A stretch of DNA of 64,000 nucleotides from Zobellia amurskyensis (GTDB lineage Bacteria > Bacteroidota > Bacteroidia > Flavobacteriales > Flavobacteriaceae), in assembly GCF_009725985.1 (NCBI RefSeq), contig NZ_RCNR01000005.1, forward strand, positions 1-64,000. Reading direction: 5' to 3'. Shown piece after piece: positions 35,133 through 43,462 of this stretch. Position 1 is the stretch's first letter. Every line of letters starts with the position of its first letter. The notes under the pieces were generated by a model. That model ran no database searches and was not told the DNA's origin. It worked only from the letters and a program-made list of their open reading frames with translations. The position numbers and the translations under genes are program-made.

Positions 35133-35756
35133 ATGAAACTAATTATTGCTAACAAGTCACATGTTAAATACGCCCAAATCATTAGCGATACCATTACGGA
35201 ATCTGCTAAGGTAAGAGGCACTGGCATAGCAAAGCGTACACCTGAATACATTCAGAAACGCTTAGAAAACGGCAATGCCGTAATTGCCTTAGACGGAGAC
35301 AAGTTTGCTGGCTTCTGCTATATAGAAGTATGGGGGCACGAAAAATTCGTGGCCAACTCTGGCCTTATTGTTCACCCTGATTATAGAAATCAAGGGTTGG
35401 CCAAAGCAATTAAAAAAAGAATCTTCGAGCTTTCGAGAGAGAAATTTCCGGATGCCAAAATATTTGGTATCACTACGGGGCTGGCCGTAATGAAAATGAA
35501 CTATGAACTTGGCTACAAACCAGTTACATTTTCAGAACTAACGGACGACCCGGAATTTTGGAAAGGCTGTCAGACTTGCAAAAACTTTGATATTCTAACT
35601 CGTACGGAACGTAAAATGTGCCTTTGTACAGGTATGCTCTACGATTCCAATGCGAAAGAAAAAAAGGTTGAAAAGGAACAAGTCAACAGCAAAGCCTTTA
35701 AAAGACTTAAAAGCATTAAAGAATCGCTTTTCCTAAAAAAGAAAACAAACGAATAA
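35133..35756 (+). CDS. GNAT N-acyltransferase, first gene of the arginine operon
   Basis: This 207-residue acyl-CoA transferase of the GNAT fold has the acyl-CoA binding motif HPDYRNQGLAKAI near 88. It carries an unusual C-terminal Cys cluster, CQTC near 147 and CLCTG near 166, that could bind metal. It opens the operon, where the pathway needs an enzyme to acylate glutamate. I therefore infer N-acyl(acetyl or succinyl)glutamate synthase activity, replacing ArgA/ArgJ, which are not present in the window. The ATG at 35133 is preferred to the TTG two codons upstream. Confidence 0.8.
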   Translation: MKLIIANKSHVKYAQIISDTITESAKVRGTGIAKRTPEYIQKRLENGNAVIALDGDKFAGFCYIEVWGHEKFVANSGLIVHPDYRNQGLAKAIKKRIFELSREKFPDAKIFGITTGLAVMKMNYELGYKPVTFSELTDDPEFWKGCQTCKNFDILTRTERKMCLCTGMLYDSNAKEKKVEKEQVNSKAFKRLKSIKESLFLKKKTNE

Positions 35757-35764
35757 TCATAATA

Positions 35765-35790
35765 GGCCAGTGAATCATCTGATTATGGCC
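35765..35790 (+). other. stem-loop between the GNAT gene and argG
   Basis: GGCCA/TGGCC (35765-35769 with 35786-35790) encloses AATCA/TGATT. No T-run follows, so it is not an obvious terminator. It may shape mRNA stability or processing. Confidence 0.45.
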
Positions 35791-35809
35791 AAGACAATAC
35801 GATTTTAAA

Positions 35810-37000
35810 ATGAAAAAATTAGTTTTAGCATATAGCGGCGGATTAGACACTTCCTATTGCGCTAAATACCTATCACAAGAAGAAGGTTTTGATGTACACG
35901 CAGTAAGTGTAAATACAGGTGGTTTCTCTAAAGAAGAGATTGCTTCCATAGAAGAAAAAGCAATTCAATTGGGCGCTAGTTCGTACACTTCTATTGATGC
36001 CGTTCAGACCTTTTATGATAAAGTTGTTAAATACCTCATCTTCGGTAATGTTCTAAAAAACAATACCTACCCCCTATCAGTTAGTGCTGAACGAATAGTA
36101 CAGGCTATAGAGATAGTAACTTATGCCAAAAAAATTGGCGCGAATTATATTGCTCACGGTAGTACGGGTGCAGGTAATGACCAAGTTCGTTTTGATATGA
36201 TTTTCCAAATCATAGCCCCAGAAATTGAAATCATCACTCCAATTAGGGATAACAAACTAGCCAGGGAAGCAGAAATTGAATACCTAAAACAAAACGGTGT
36301 AGATTACCCTTGGGAAAAAGCTAAGTACTCTATAAACAGAGGGCTTTGGGGTACTTCCGTTGGTGGTGAAGAAACATTAACTTCTCAAAAAGCATTACCG
36401 GATAGTGCATACCCGAGTCAATTACAAGAAAAAGAGCCTACTGATGTAACCTTAACCTTTGAAAAAGGGGAATTAGTTGCGATTGACGGGGTTAAAAATG
36501 GTCCTGTTGCCAATATAGAAAAGTTAGAAGCTATGGCCTCTAAATATGCTATTGGGCGAGACATACATGTTGGTGACACCATTATTGGTACAAAAGGAAG
36601 GGTTGGTTTTGAAGCCGCTGCCGCATTAATTATCATAAAAGCACACCATTTATTAGAAAAACATACGCTTAGCAAATGGCAACAGTTCCAGAAAGAACAA
36701 CAAGGTAATTTCTATGGCATGCTATTGCACGAAGGCAACTACCTAGATGCCGTAATGAGAAATATTGAAACTTTCTTAACGGACACGCAAAAGAACGTTT
36801 CCGGTGATGTTTTCATAAGTCTTTACCCTTTCCAGTTTAGACTGAACGGAATTTCATCTAAACATGATTTAATGACAGATGCTTTTGGTAGTTATGGTGA
36901 AGTAAACAAAGGATGGTCTGCTGATGACGCCAAAGGTTTCATTAAAATACTTTCCAATTCCGGAAAAATATATAACCATGTAAACGGCCAGAATGAATAG
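35810..37000 (+). CDS. argG: argininosuccinate synthase
   Basis: ArgG joins citrulline and aspartate with ATP. The 396-residue protein has the PP-loop AYSGGLDTSYC at residues 7-17, GSTGAGNDQVRFD near 119 and KYSINRGLWG near 170. Length is normal. Its stop is overlapped by 8 nt by the start of a small unknown gene. Confidence 0.96.
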   Translation: MKKLVLAYSGGLDTSYCAKYLSQEEGFDVHAVSVNTGGFSKEEIASIEEKAIQLGASSYTSIDAVQTFYDKVVKYLIFGNVLKNNTYPLSVSAERIVQAIEIVTYAKKIGANYIAHGSTGAGNDQVRFDMIFQIIAPEIEIITPIRDNKLAREAEIEYLKQNGVDYPWEKAKYSINRGLWGTSVGGEETLTSQKALPDSAYPSQLQEKEPTDVTLTFEKGELVAIDGVKNGPVANIEKLEAMASKYAIGRDIHVGDTIIGTKGRVGFEAAAALIIIKAHHLLEKHTLSKWQQFQKEQQGNFYGMLLHEGNYLDAVMRNIETFLTDTQKNVSGDVFISLYPFQFRLNGISSKHDLMTDAFGSYGEVNKGWSADDAKGFIKILSNSGKIYNHVNGQNE

Positions 37001-37403
37001 TATCTTAAAATTACTTGAAACAAGGAGTCTCTATATTCACTTAATGTTATTTAAAATCTATTTGTCAAATAATGGAAAAACGAAATTTCCATATAATGGC
37101 AATTTGCAAAAAGAAATAAAAGAATTTTTTGCTTCAGAATATGACATTGAAGAATATAGGATTGCAGAAGAATATTTAATATCCGAAGGCCTTGTCAATG
37201 ATAAATTTCTAGGCCTTTCAGTTAAAGGTAGAACATATTTTGAAAATTGGATAAAAGAGTTTGAAAACCTAAGCGAAGAAGATCAACAAAATTTAAACGA
37301 AAGTTTATCTCCAAAGATTTCGAAATTTTTTGAACTAACCGATAAAGTAACTAAAGTTGCTACGTTGGTTACAAAATTAGTTGAATTAAGTAGTAAAATA
37401 TGA
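36993..37403 (+). CDS. hypothetical protein inserted between argG and argC
   Basis: This 136-residue acidic, Lys/Glu/Leu-rich, helix-forming protein has no motif that I recognise. It overlaps argG by 8 nt and argC by 4 nt, so translation is coupled. The gene is more A/T-rich than its neighbours and uses many AT-ending codons. Residues 20-80 might form a winged-helix-like fold (inference from a helix pattern and KGRTYFENW). The C-terminal 25 residues form an amphipathic helix. In most flavobacteria I know of, argG and argC are adjacent, so this looks like an insertion. Confidence 0.7.
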   Translation: MNSILKLLETRSLYIHLMLFKIYLSNNGKTKFPYNGNLQKEIKEFFASEYDIEEYRIAEEYLISEGLVNDKFLGLSVKGRTYFENWIKEFENLSEEDQQNLNESLSPKISKFFELTDKVTKVATLVTKLVELSSKI

Positions 37404-38374
37404 TTAAAGCAGGAATTATTGGCGGTTCTGGTTATACAGGAGGGGAACTCATTAGAATTCTTTTGCACCACCCTGAAGCTGAAATAGATTTTGTATTCAG
37501 TACCACCAGAGCCGGCAAGAAAGTTACAACGGCGCATGCCGATTTATTGGGAACCACTGAAATGAAATTTACAGGGAGTATCAACCCTGATGTAGACGTT
37601 GTGTTTTTATGTCTAGGTCATGGTAACTCCTCTAAGTTTCTACAGGAAAATGAGTTTTCGAAAGACACGAAGATAATTGACCTTAGCAACGATTTCAGAC
37701 TGCAGGCCGATGCTGTTTTTGAAGGAAAGAAATTCGTTTACGGACTTCCCGAACTCAAAAAGGAAGAGATAAAAAAAGCCAACTATATCGCTAACCCTGG
37801 TTGTTTTGCAACCGCTATTCAATTGGGTCTTTTACCCTTAGCGAAAGCAAACAAGTTGAAGAATACCGTTCATATCAACGCGGTAACGGGTAGTACCGGT
37901 GCAGGAGTCAGCCCTTCCGCTACTTCGCACTTTAGCTGGAGAAATAATAACGTGAGTTGGTACAAACCTTTCACCCATCAACATTTGGGAGAGATAAACG
38001 AAAGTTTAAAATCGTTGCAATCAGATTCAGGTGAGCTGTTTTTTCTGCCTAACCGCGGAAACTTCACTCGTGGTATTCTTGCTACAGCCTATACAGAATA
38101 TGACGACAGTTTAGAGGAGGCTATTGAGTTGTACAAAGATTTTTATGCGGATGCACAGTTTACGCAAGTAGCCGAAGAGCCCATCCACCTAAAACAGATT
38201 GTAAATACCAATCAGTGTCATATTCATTTGCATAAGCATGAAAACACGTTGCTTATCACCTCGGCCATAGACAATTTGCTCAAAGGTGCATCGGGACAAG
38301 CAGTTCAGAATATGAACCTTATTTTCGGCTTTGAAGAAGGCACAGGCCTTAACCTTAAAGCTGGCGTTTTTTAG
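37400..38374 (+). CDS. argC: N-acetyl-gamma-glutamyl-phosphate reductase
   Basis: ArgC reduces acylglutamyl phosphate to the semialdehyde. The 324-residue protein has the NADP motif GGSGYTGGELIRIL at residue 8 and the active-site Cys in NPGCFATAI near 134. HINAVTGSTGAG follows. Its ATG overlaps the unknown gene's stop by 4 nt. The substrate may be succinylated (see ArgF'). Confidence 0.95.
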   Translation: MIKAGIIGGSGYTGGELIRILLHHPEAEIDFVFSTTRAGKKVTTAHADLLGTTEMKFTGSINPDVDVVFLCLGHGNSSKFLQENEFSKDTKIIDLSNDFRLQADAVFEGKKFVYGLPELKKEEIKKANYIANPGCFATAIQLGLLPLAKANKLKNTVHINAVTGSTGAGVSPSATSHFSWRNNNVSWYKPFTHQHLGEINESLKSLQSDSGELFFLPNRGNFTRGILATAYTEYDDSLEEAIELYKDFYADAQFTQVAEEPIHLKQIVNTNQCHIHLHKHENTLLITSAIDNLLKGASGQAVQNMNLIFGFEEGTGLNLKAGVF

Positions 38375-38391
38375 AGATTAATAGAAAACTA

Positions 38392-38429
38392 TTTCCGTAA
38401 TAAAGGTCTTATTGGACCTCAAACGGAAA
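38392..38429 (+). other. nested stem-loop between argC and proC
   Basis: A perfect 7-bp outer stem TTTCCGT/ACGGAAA (38392-38398 with 38423-38429) encloses a 5-bp stem AGGTC/GACCT. No T-run follows, so a role in mRNA stability or in setting relative expression is more likely than termination. Confidence 0.55.
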
Positions 38430-38446
38430 CAACCAAAAACTTGAAA

Positions 38447-39247
38447 ATGAAAATAGCCATAATAGGAGCTGGAAACTTAGGACTCTCCATTGCAAAGGGG
38501 ATTTTAAATTCTAATGGTGCTACAACCATGTACCTGACCAAAAGAAACACCTCGGAAATAGAGGAGTATGAAAAATACGGCAATGTCACCATCACTTCTG
38601 ACAACAGAGAAGCGGTTAAAAATTCCGATATTCTTATTTTGGCCGTACAGCCCAGTCAATTGGAGAGCATTCTGGAAAGTACCAAAGATTTGCTTACTGA
38701 AAAACATGTGGTCATTTCTACCATAACCGGTTTCAGTATTGCAAAGATGGAGGTTATTCTAGGCGAAGACTGCAACATCATTAGAAGTATGCCAAATACG
38801 GCTATTTCGGTAGGTCAATCCATGACGTGTATTTGCAGTAACGAAAAAGGCAAAAAGAAAATTGATTTAGCGAAGGCCATTTTCAATCGTATGGGACATT
38901 CAATGGAAATTCCAGAAGGACAAATGCAAGCCGCAACGGTTATATGTGCCAGTGGCATCGCTTTCTGGATGCGCTTAATACGTGCTACCACCCAAGGTGC
39001 TATTCAGTTAGGTTTTGATGCCAAGGAAGCGCAAGAATTAGCTATGCATACCTGTAGTGGGGCAGCTAGCCTGTTAATTGAATCCGGAAGTCACCCAGAA
39101 GCAGAAATTGATAAGGTAACGACCCCAAAAGGCTGTACCATCCAAGGCCTTAATGAAATGGAGCACCAAGGACTTAGTTCCTCCCTTATTCAGGGTATTG
39201 TGGCTTCCTATGAAAAAATCAGTAGAATTAAAGAGGGCCAGTTGTAA
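38447..39247 (+). CDS. proC: pyrroline-5-carboxylate reductase
   Basis: ProC makes proline from pyrroline-5-carboxylate. The 266-residue protein has IIGAGNLGLSIAKGIL at the N terminus for NAD(P)H. It has RSMPNTAISVGQSMT near 110 and a C-terminal domain with SGIAFWMRLI and TTPKGCTIQGLNEME. The ATG at 38447 is preferred over TTG at 38441. Confidence 0.94.
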   Translation: MKIAIIGAGNLGLSIAKGILNSNGATTMYLTKRNTSEIEEYEKYGNVTITSDNREAVKNSDILILAVQPSQLESILESTKDLLTEKHVVISTITGFSIAKMEVILGEDCNIIRSMPNTAISVGQSMTCICSNEKGKKKIDLAKAIFNRMGHSMEIPEGQMQAATVICASGIAFWMRLIRATTQGAIQLGFDAKEAQELAMHTCSGAASLLIESGSHPEAEIDKVTTPKGCTIQGLNEMEHQGLSSSLIQGIVASYEKISRIKEGQL

Positions 39248-39301
39248 AACCCCTCGCTAAAAAATGTGCCAGAAGATATGATCAGCACAACAGCAAAAGT
39301 T

Positions 39302-40426
39302 ATGAATTTATTTGATGTTTACCCATTATACGATGTAACCCCGGTTTCGGCAAAAGGGATAGTAGTAACTGATGACAAAGGAACGGAATACCTAGATTTC
39401 TACGGAGGACATGCCGTAATTTCTATAGGTCACTCCCATCCGCATTACGTAAAACGCCTAACCGACCAGTTGAACAAAATAGGCTTTTACAGTAACTCCG
39501 TAAAGAACCCATTGCAGGAGGAACTGGCTACTAAACTTGGTCAGCTCTCAAATTGCGAGAATTACAATTTATTTTTATGTAATTCAGGTGCTGAAGCTAA
39601 TGAAAACGCTTTAAAACTAGCTTCTTTCCACACTGGAAAGTCTAGGGTAATTGCATTCACCAATGGTTTTCACGGCCGTACATCTGCAGCCGTTGCCGCT
39701 ACGGACAACCCAAAGATAAATGCACCTATCAATTTACAACAAAAGGTTACTTTTCTTCCGCTGAACGATTTAGAAGCATTTCAAGCCGAAATAGAAAAAG
39801 GAGATGTATGTGCGGTTATCATAGAAACCATACAAGGTGTTGGTGGATTAGATGAACCAACGACCGAATTTTATCAAGAAGTTGCCTCACTTTCCAAAGC
39901 AAACGAAGCTATATTGATTGCTGATGAAGTACAATGTGGTTTTGGCCGAAGCGGTAAATTCTTCGCTTTTCAACATCACAATATTCAACCGGATATTATT
40001 TCGGTAGCAAAAGGAATGGGCAACGGTTTTCCTGTGGGAGGCATTTTAATACATGAAGATATTAAAGCTTCTCATGGTTTATTGGGCACCACTTTTGGCG
40101 GAAACCATTTAGCTTCCGTGGCTACTTTAGCTGTTCTAGAAGTATTGGAAGATGAGAAGCTCATTGAAAACGCAGCTCATTTAGAAGGTTATTTCAGAGC
40201 GCTTGCTGCAGAAATACCACAAATCAAAAAAGTTAAAGGCCGAGGACTTATGTTGGGACTTGAATTTGATTTTGAGGTGGCCGATTTAAGAAAGCGACTG
40301 ATTCACAACCAAAAACTATTTACCGGAGGCGCCAAAGACAAGTATGTCTTAAGGGTCCTTCCTGCTTTAAATATTACCGAAGCCTACTTGGACACCTTTT
40401 TCACCGCCTTAAAAGCTGAATTGTAA
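39302..40426 (+). CDS. argD: acylornithine aminotransferase
   Basis: This PLP-dependent class III aminotransferase is about 374 residues long. It has YGGHAVISIGHSHPHYV near 27, the PLP-binding segment NSGAEANENALK, IIETIQGVGG, DEVQCGFGRSG, and the PLP lysine in VAKGMGNGFPVGG. The ATG at 39302 (MNLFDVYPLYDV) fits the usual start of the family. A GTG at 39266 and an ATG at 39278 are in frame upstream. Its stop overlaps the proA start. Confidence 0.93.
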   Translation: MNLFDVYPLYDVTPVSAKGIVVTDDKGTEYLDFYGGHAVISIGHSHPHYVKRLTDQLNKIGFYSNSVKNPLQEELATKLGQLSNCENYNLFLCNSGAEANENALKLASFHTGKSRVIAFTNGFHGRTSAAVAATDNPKINAPINLQQKVTFLPLNDLEAFQAEIEKGDVCAVIIETIQGVGGLDEPTTEFYQEVASLSKANEAILIADEVQCGFGRSGKFFAFQHHNIQPDIISVAKGMGNGFPVGGILIHEDIKASHGLLGTTFGGNHLASVATLAVLEVLEDEKLIENAAHLEGYFRALAAEIPQIKKVKGRGLMLGLEFDFEVADLRKRLIHNQKLFTGGAKDKYVLRVLPALNITEAYLDTFFTALKAEL

Positions 40427-41625
40427 TGAGTTTATTATTGAATATAAAACAACGCAACGCCGTACTTTCAGATATGGCCCACCTACTGGACAAGGAGCGG
40501 ACCGCTATTCTTGCTGCCAATAAAGTGGATATGGATACCTACGCAGGTGATGATATTGCCATGCGCGATCGTCTTAAAGTAGACCAAGGTAAAATAGACG
40601 GTATGATTTTGAGCCTGCAACAACTTGCGGCACAAGAGGATCCCCTAGGCGTGGAACGTTTTAGTTTTGAGCATGACAATGGTATGCAGGTAAGTAACAA
40701 AACTGCTCCTTTTGGAACGATTCTTATTATTTATGAATCTAGACCGGATGTTACTATTGAAGCTGCAGGTATCGCCTTTAAATCTGGCAACAAGATTTTA
40801 TTGAAAGGTGGAAAAGAGTCTTTAAACAGTAATTTATTACTAGTTGATTTATGGCATAAGGCGCTCGAAGCCAACGAAGCTGAAATTGAATGGGTTACCT
40901 ATCTACAATTCGACAGAACGGAAACACAGGCTTTTCTAGAAAAGCCTACCCAAAAAGTAGACCTTATTGTGCCTAGAGGTGGCGAAAGACTAATTGCTTT
41001 TGTAAAACAACATGCAACATGCCCAGTAATTATCAGTGGTCGTGGCAATAACTTTGTTTATGTAGGTGAAGAAGCAGATTTGGAAATGGCCATAGATATT
41101 ATCATTAATGGTAAGACCACTAAAATATCTGCCTGCAACGCAGTTGACAAGGTGCTGATTTCTTCGGATTTGCCCCGCAAACAACAGTTTCTTCAGCATT
41201 TAATTCAAGAATTACAGAAGAGTAATGTTGAAATCCTAGCCGATGACGCTATTGCCGGAATGGAAGGAACAAAAGCTATAGAGAATGATAACGTCTGGTA
41301 CGAAGAGTTCCTAGATTACAAAATCGTAATCGGACAAAGCTCTGATCTAGAAGACGCCATTTCCAAAATAAACACCTACGGAGGGGGACATTCAGCAGCT
41401 ATTATTACTGCAAACAATGAAAAGGCCGAGTATTTCATGAATAATGTAGATACAGCAGCGGTCTACCACAATGCCTCTACCCGCTTTACAGATGGCGGAC
41501 AATTTGGTCTGGGTGGTGAGCTTGCCATTAGTACGGACAAATTACACCAAAGAGGCCCTATAGGTCTTCAACATTTGGTAACCAACAAATGGTATGTAAA
41601 AGGAAACGGGCAAACAAGAGGATAA
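40426..41625 (+). CDS. proA: gamma-glutamyl phosphate reductase
   Basis: ProA reduces glutamyl-5-phosphate. The 399-residue aldehyde-dehydrogenase-fold protein has FGTILIIYESRPDVTIEAAGIA near 90 and KSGNKILLKGGKES near 113. The active-site Cys is in ISACNAVDKVL near 239, and HNASTRFTDGGQFGLGGE is near 345. It starts within the argD stop (TAATG) and precedes proB by 45 nt. Confidence 0.95.
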   Translation: MSLLLNIKQRNAVLSDMAHLLDKERTAILAANKVDMDTYAGDDIAMRDRLKVDQGKIDGMILSLQQLAAQEDPLGVERFSFEHDNGMQVSNKTAPFGTILIIYESRPDVTIEAAGIAFKSGNKILLKGGKESLNSNLLLVDLWHKALEANEAEIEWVTYLQFDRTETQAFLEKPTQKVDLIVPRGGERLIAFVKQHATCPVIISGRGNNFVYVGEEADLEMAIDIIINGKTTKISACNAVDKVLISSDLPRKQQFLQHLIQELQKSNVEILADDAIAGMEGTKAIENDNVWYEEFLDYKIVIGQSSDLEDAISKINTYGGGHSAAIITANNEKAEYFMNNVDTAAVYHNASTRFTDGGQFGLGGELAISTDKLHQRGPIGLQHLVTNKWYVKGNGQTRG

Positions 41626-41670
41626 ATTTCAATTTCCCTTTATCTGCCAAATGATGTAAAAGAACACCTA

Positions 41671-42459
41671 ATGAAAAAAAGGATTTTATTAAAAATAGGC
41701 TCTAACACCTTAACCAAGGAAACCGATCAGATTTCCCGAGGAAAGATAGAGGATATAGGCAGGCAGATAGCTTCGCTCAAAGAGGACTATGAGTTTATTA
41801 TTGTGAGTTCGGGCGCTATTGCCGCAGCCAAACAATTCGTAAAACTGGAACACAATGGAGAAGATATAAACGTAAAACAAGCCCTAGCTGCCATTGGACA
41901 ACCCCATTTAATGCGTATGTTCCAAGAAAGCTTTAGAGAGCTTGGCCTTTTTTCAGCACAGTGTCTTTTATCGTATTCAGACTTTGAGAACCCAAAATCC
42001 AAAGCCAACATCAAAAATACCATAGACATCTTGGTTAGCAACAATTTCATTCCCATTATTAATGAAAATGACACGGTTGCTGCAGATGAAATTCAATTTG
42101 GTGATAACGATAAATTAGCGGCACTAACAGCAGCGCTTCTTAAAGCGGACCTTTTGATGATTGCCACCAATACAGATGGTATCTACACCAAAATTTCCAT
42201 AGAGAATGGGAAACCAGAGACCATTTCCGAAGTGTTGGGCGTCTCTAGTTTACAACAAGAAGTTAGCTCTGGAAAATCATCACACGGTACTGGCGGAATG
42301 CAGTCAAAAGTTGAAGCTGCGACCATTGCGCAGAATGCAGGTATAGAAACATGGATTGTAAACGGACTTAACGATAGCTTCATTACGGATGCTTTTTCGG
42401 GTTCAGGAAACCATACCAAAATCAAAACCAAAAACGGTCACTTTTCAGAAGACCATTGA
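41671..42459 (+). CDS. proB: glutamate 5-kinase
   Basis: ProB phosphorylates glutamate in proline synthesis. The 262-residue amino-acid-kinase protein has LLKIGSNTLTKE at residue 4, VSSGAIAAAK near 45, NENDTVAADEIQFGDNDKLAA near 130 and GTGGMQSKVEAA near 209. It lacks the C-terminal PUA domain of the E. coli enzyme, which affects regulation, and this is normal for many bacteria. Confidence 0.94.
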   Translation: MKKRILLKIGSNTLTKETDQISRGKIEDIGRQIASLKEDYEFIIVSSGAIAAAKQFVKLEHNGEDINVKQALAAIGQPHLMRMFQESFRELGLFSAQCLLSYSDFENPKSKANIKNTIDILVSNNFIPIINENDTVAADEIQFGDNDKLAALTAALLKADLLMIATNTDGIYTKISIENGKPETISEVLGVSSLQQEVSSGKSSHGTGGMQSKVEAATIAQNAGIETWIVNGLNDSFITDAFSGSGNHTKIKTKNGHFSEDH

Positions 42460-42517
42460 TGTATAATGCATCGACAGAAAATAAATAAATAGGAATAGCC
42501 AGAGAAACAGAGCACAA

Positions 42518-43456
42518 ATGAAACATTACCTTTCTTTACAAGACATAGATTCGTTAAACAATTGGGTGGAAGAAGCCCGAGACTTAAAAGAAGACCCAAG
42601 AAAACACAAAGGCCTAGGTTCAGATAAAACTATTGGTTTATTGTTCTTCAACAACAGTCTTCGTACGCGCTTAAGTACTCAAAAAGCAGCTATGAACCTT
42701 GGATTGGAAGTTATTGTCATGAACTTTGGAAGTGAAGGATGGGCTTTAGAATATGGCGATGGAACTGTCATGGACCAAGGTACTTCCGAACATATTAAGG
42801 AAGCGGCACAAGTTATATCACAGTATTGTGATATTGTTGCCATTAGAGCGTTTGCCGGATTAAAGGACAAAGAAGAAGATGAGGCCGAAAAGGTTTTGAA
42901 CGGATTTAAAAAATACGCTAGTGTACCCATTGTAAATATGGAAAGTTCGGTAGGGCACCCATTACAAGCCTTGGCCGATGCTATTACTCTGGCTGAACAA
43001 AACACCAAAGCAAAGCCCAAAGTGGTACTTTCTTGGGCGCCACACCCAAAAGCGTTACCTCATGCAGTTGCAAATTCTTTTGTTGAGATGATGCATTTGC
43101 AAGATGCCGATTTTGTTATTACACACCCCGAAGGTTACGAATTGAACCCTGAAATCACCAAAGGAGCAACCATAGAATACGACCAAAAGAAAGCCTGTGA
43201 AAATGCCGACTTCATTTACGTGAAGAACTGGAGCAGTTACAATGACTATGGCAAAGTACTGAACCAAGATAAAAACTGGACGATGACCCCGGAAAAAGTG
43301 GGCAACGCTAAATTCATGCATTGCCTTCCGGTACGTAGAAATATAGTGGTTGCGGATGCTGTCCTAGATGGCGACCAATCTTTGGTTATAGAACAGGCCA
43401 ACAACAGAACTTACGCTGCACAAATTGTATTGAAGAAAATCTTGGAGAACAATTAA
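42518..43456 (+). CDS. argF': N-succinylornithine (acylornithine) carbamoyltransferase
   Basis: This 312-residue enzyme has the acyl-ornithine transcarbamylase signatures FFNNSLRTRLSTQ (carbamoyl phosphate site), HCLPVRRN and WAPHPKALPHAV, and not those of ordinary OTCase. In published work on this family, residue 90 (Bacteroides numbering) sets specificity: Glu in acetyl-ornithine enzymes, Pro in the succinyl-ornithine enzyme. Here it is Ser90 in TSEH. Work on the Xanthomonas enzyme reported that replacing that Glu with Ser shifts it to succinylornithine. I therefore predict the succinyl form. Confidence 0.9.
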   Translation: MKHYLSLQDIDSLNNWVEEARDLKEDPRKHKGLGSDKTIGLLFFNNSLRTRLSTQKAAMNLGLEVIVMNFGSEGWALEYGDGTVMDQGTSEHIKEAAQVISQYCDIVAIRAFAGLKDKEEDEAEKVLNGFKKYASVPIVNMESSVGHPLQALADAITLAEQNTKAKPKVVLSWAPHPKALPHAVANSFVEMMHLQDADFVITHPEGYELNPEITKGATIEYDQKKACENADFIYVKNWSSYNDYGKVLNQDKNWTMTPEKVGNAKFMHCLPVRRNIVVADAVLDGDQSLVIEQANNRTYAAQIVLKKILENN

Positions 43457-43462
43457 AAAACC

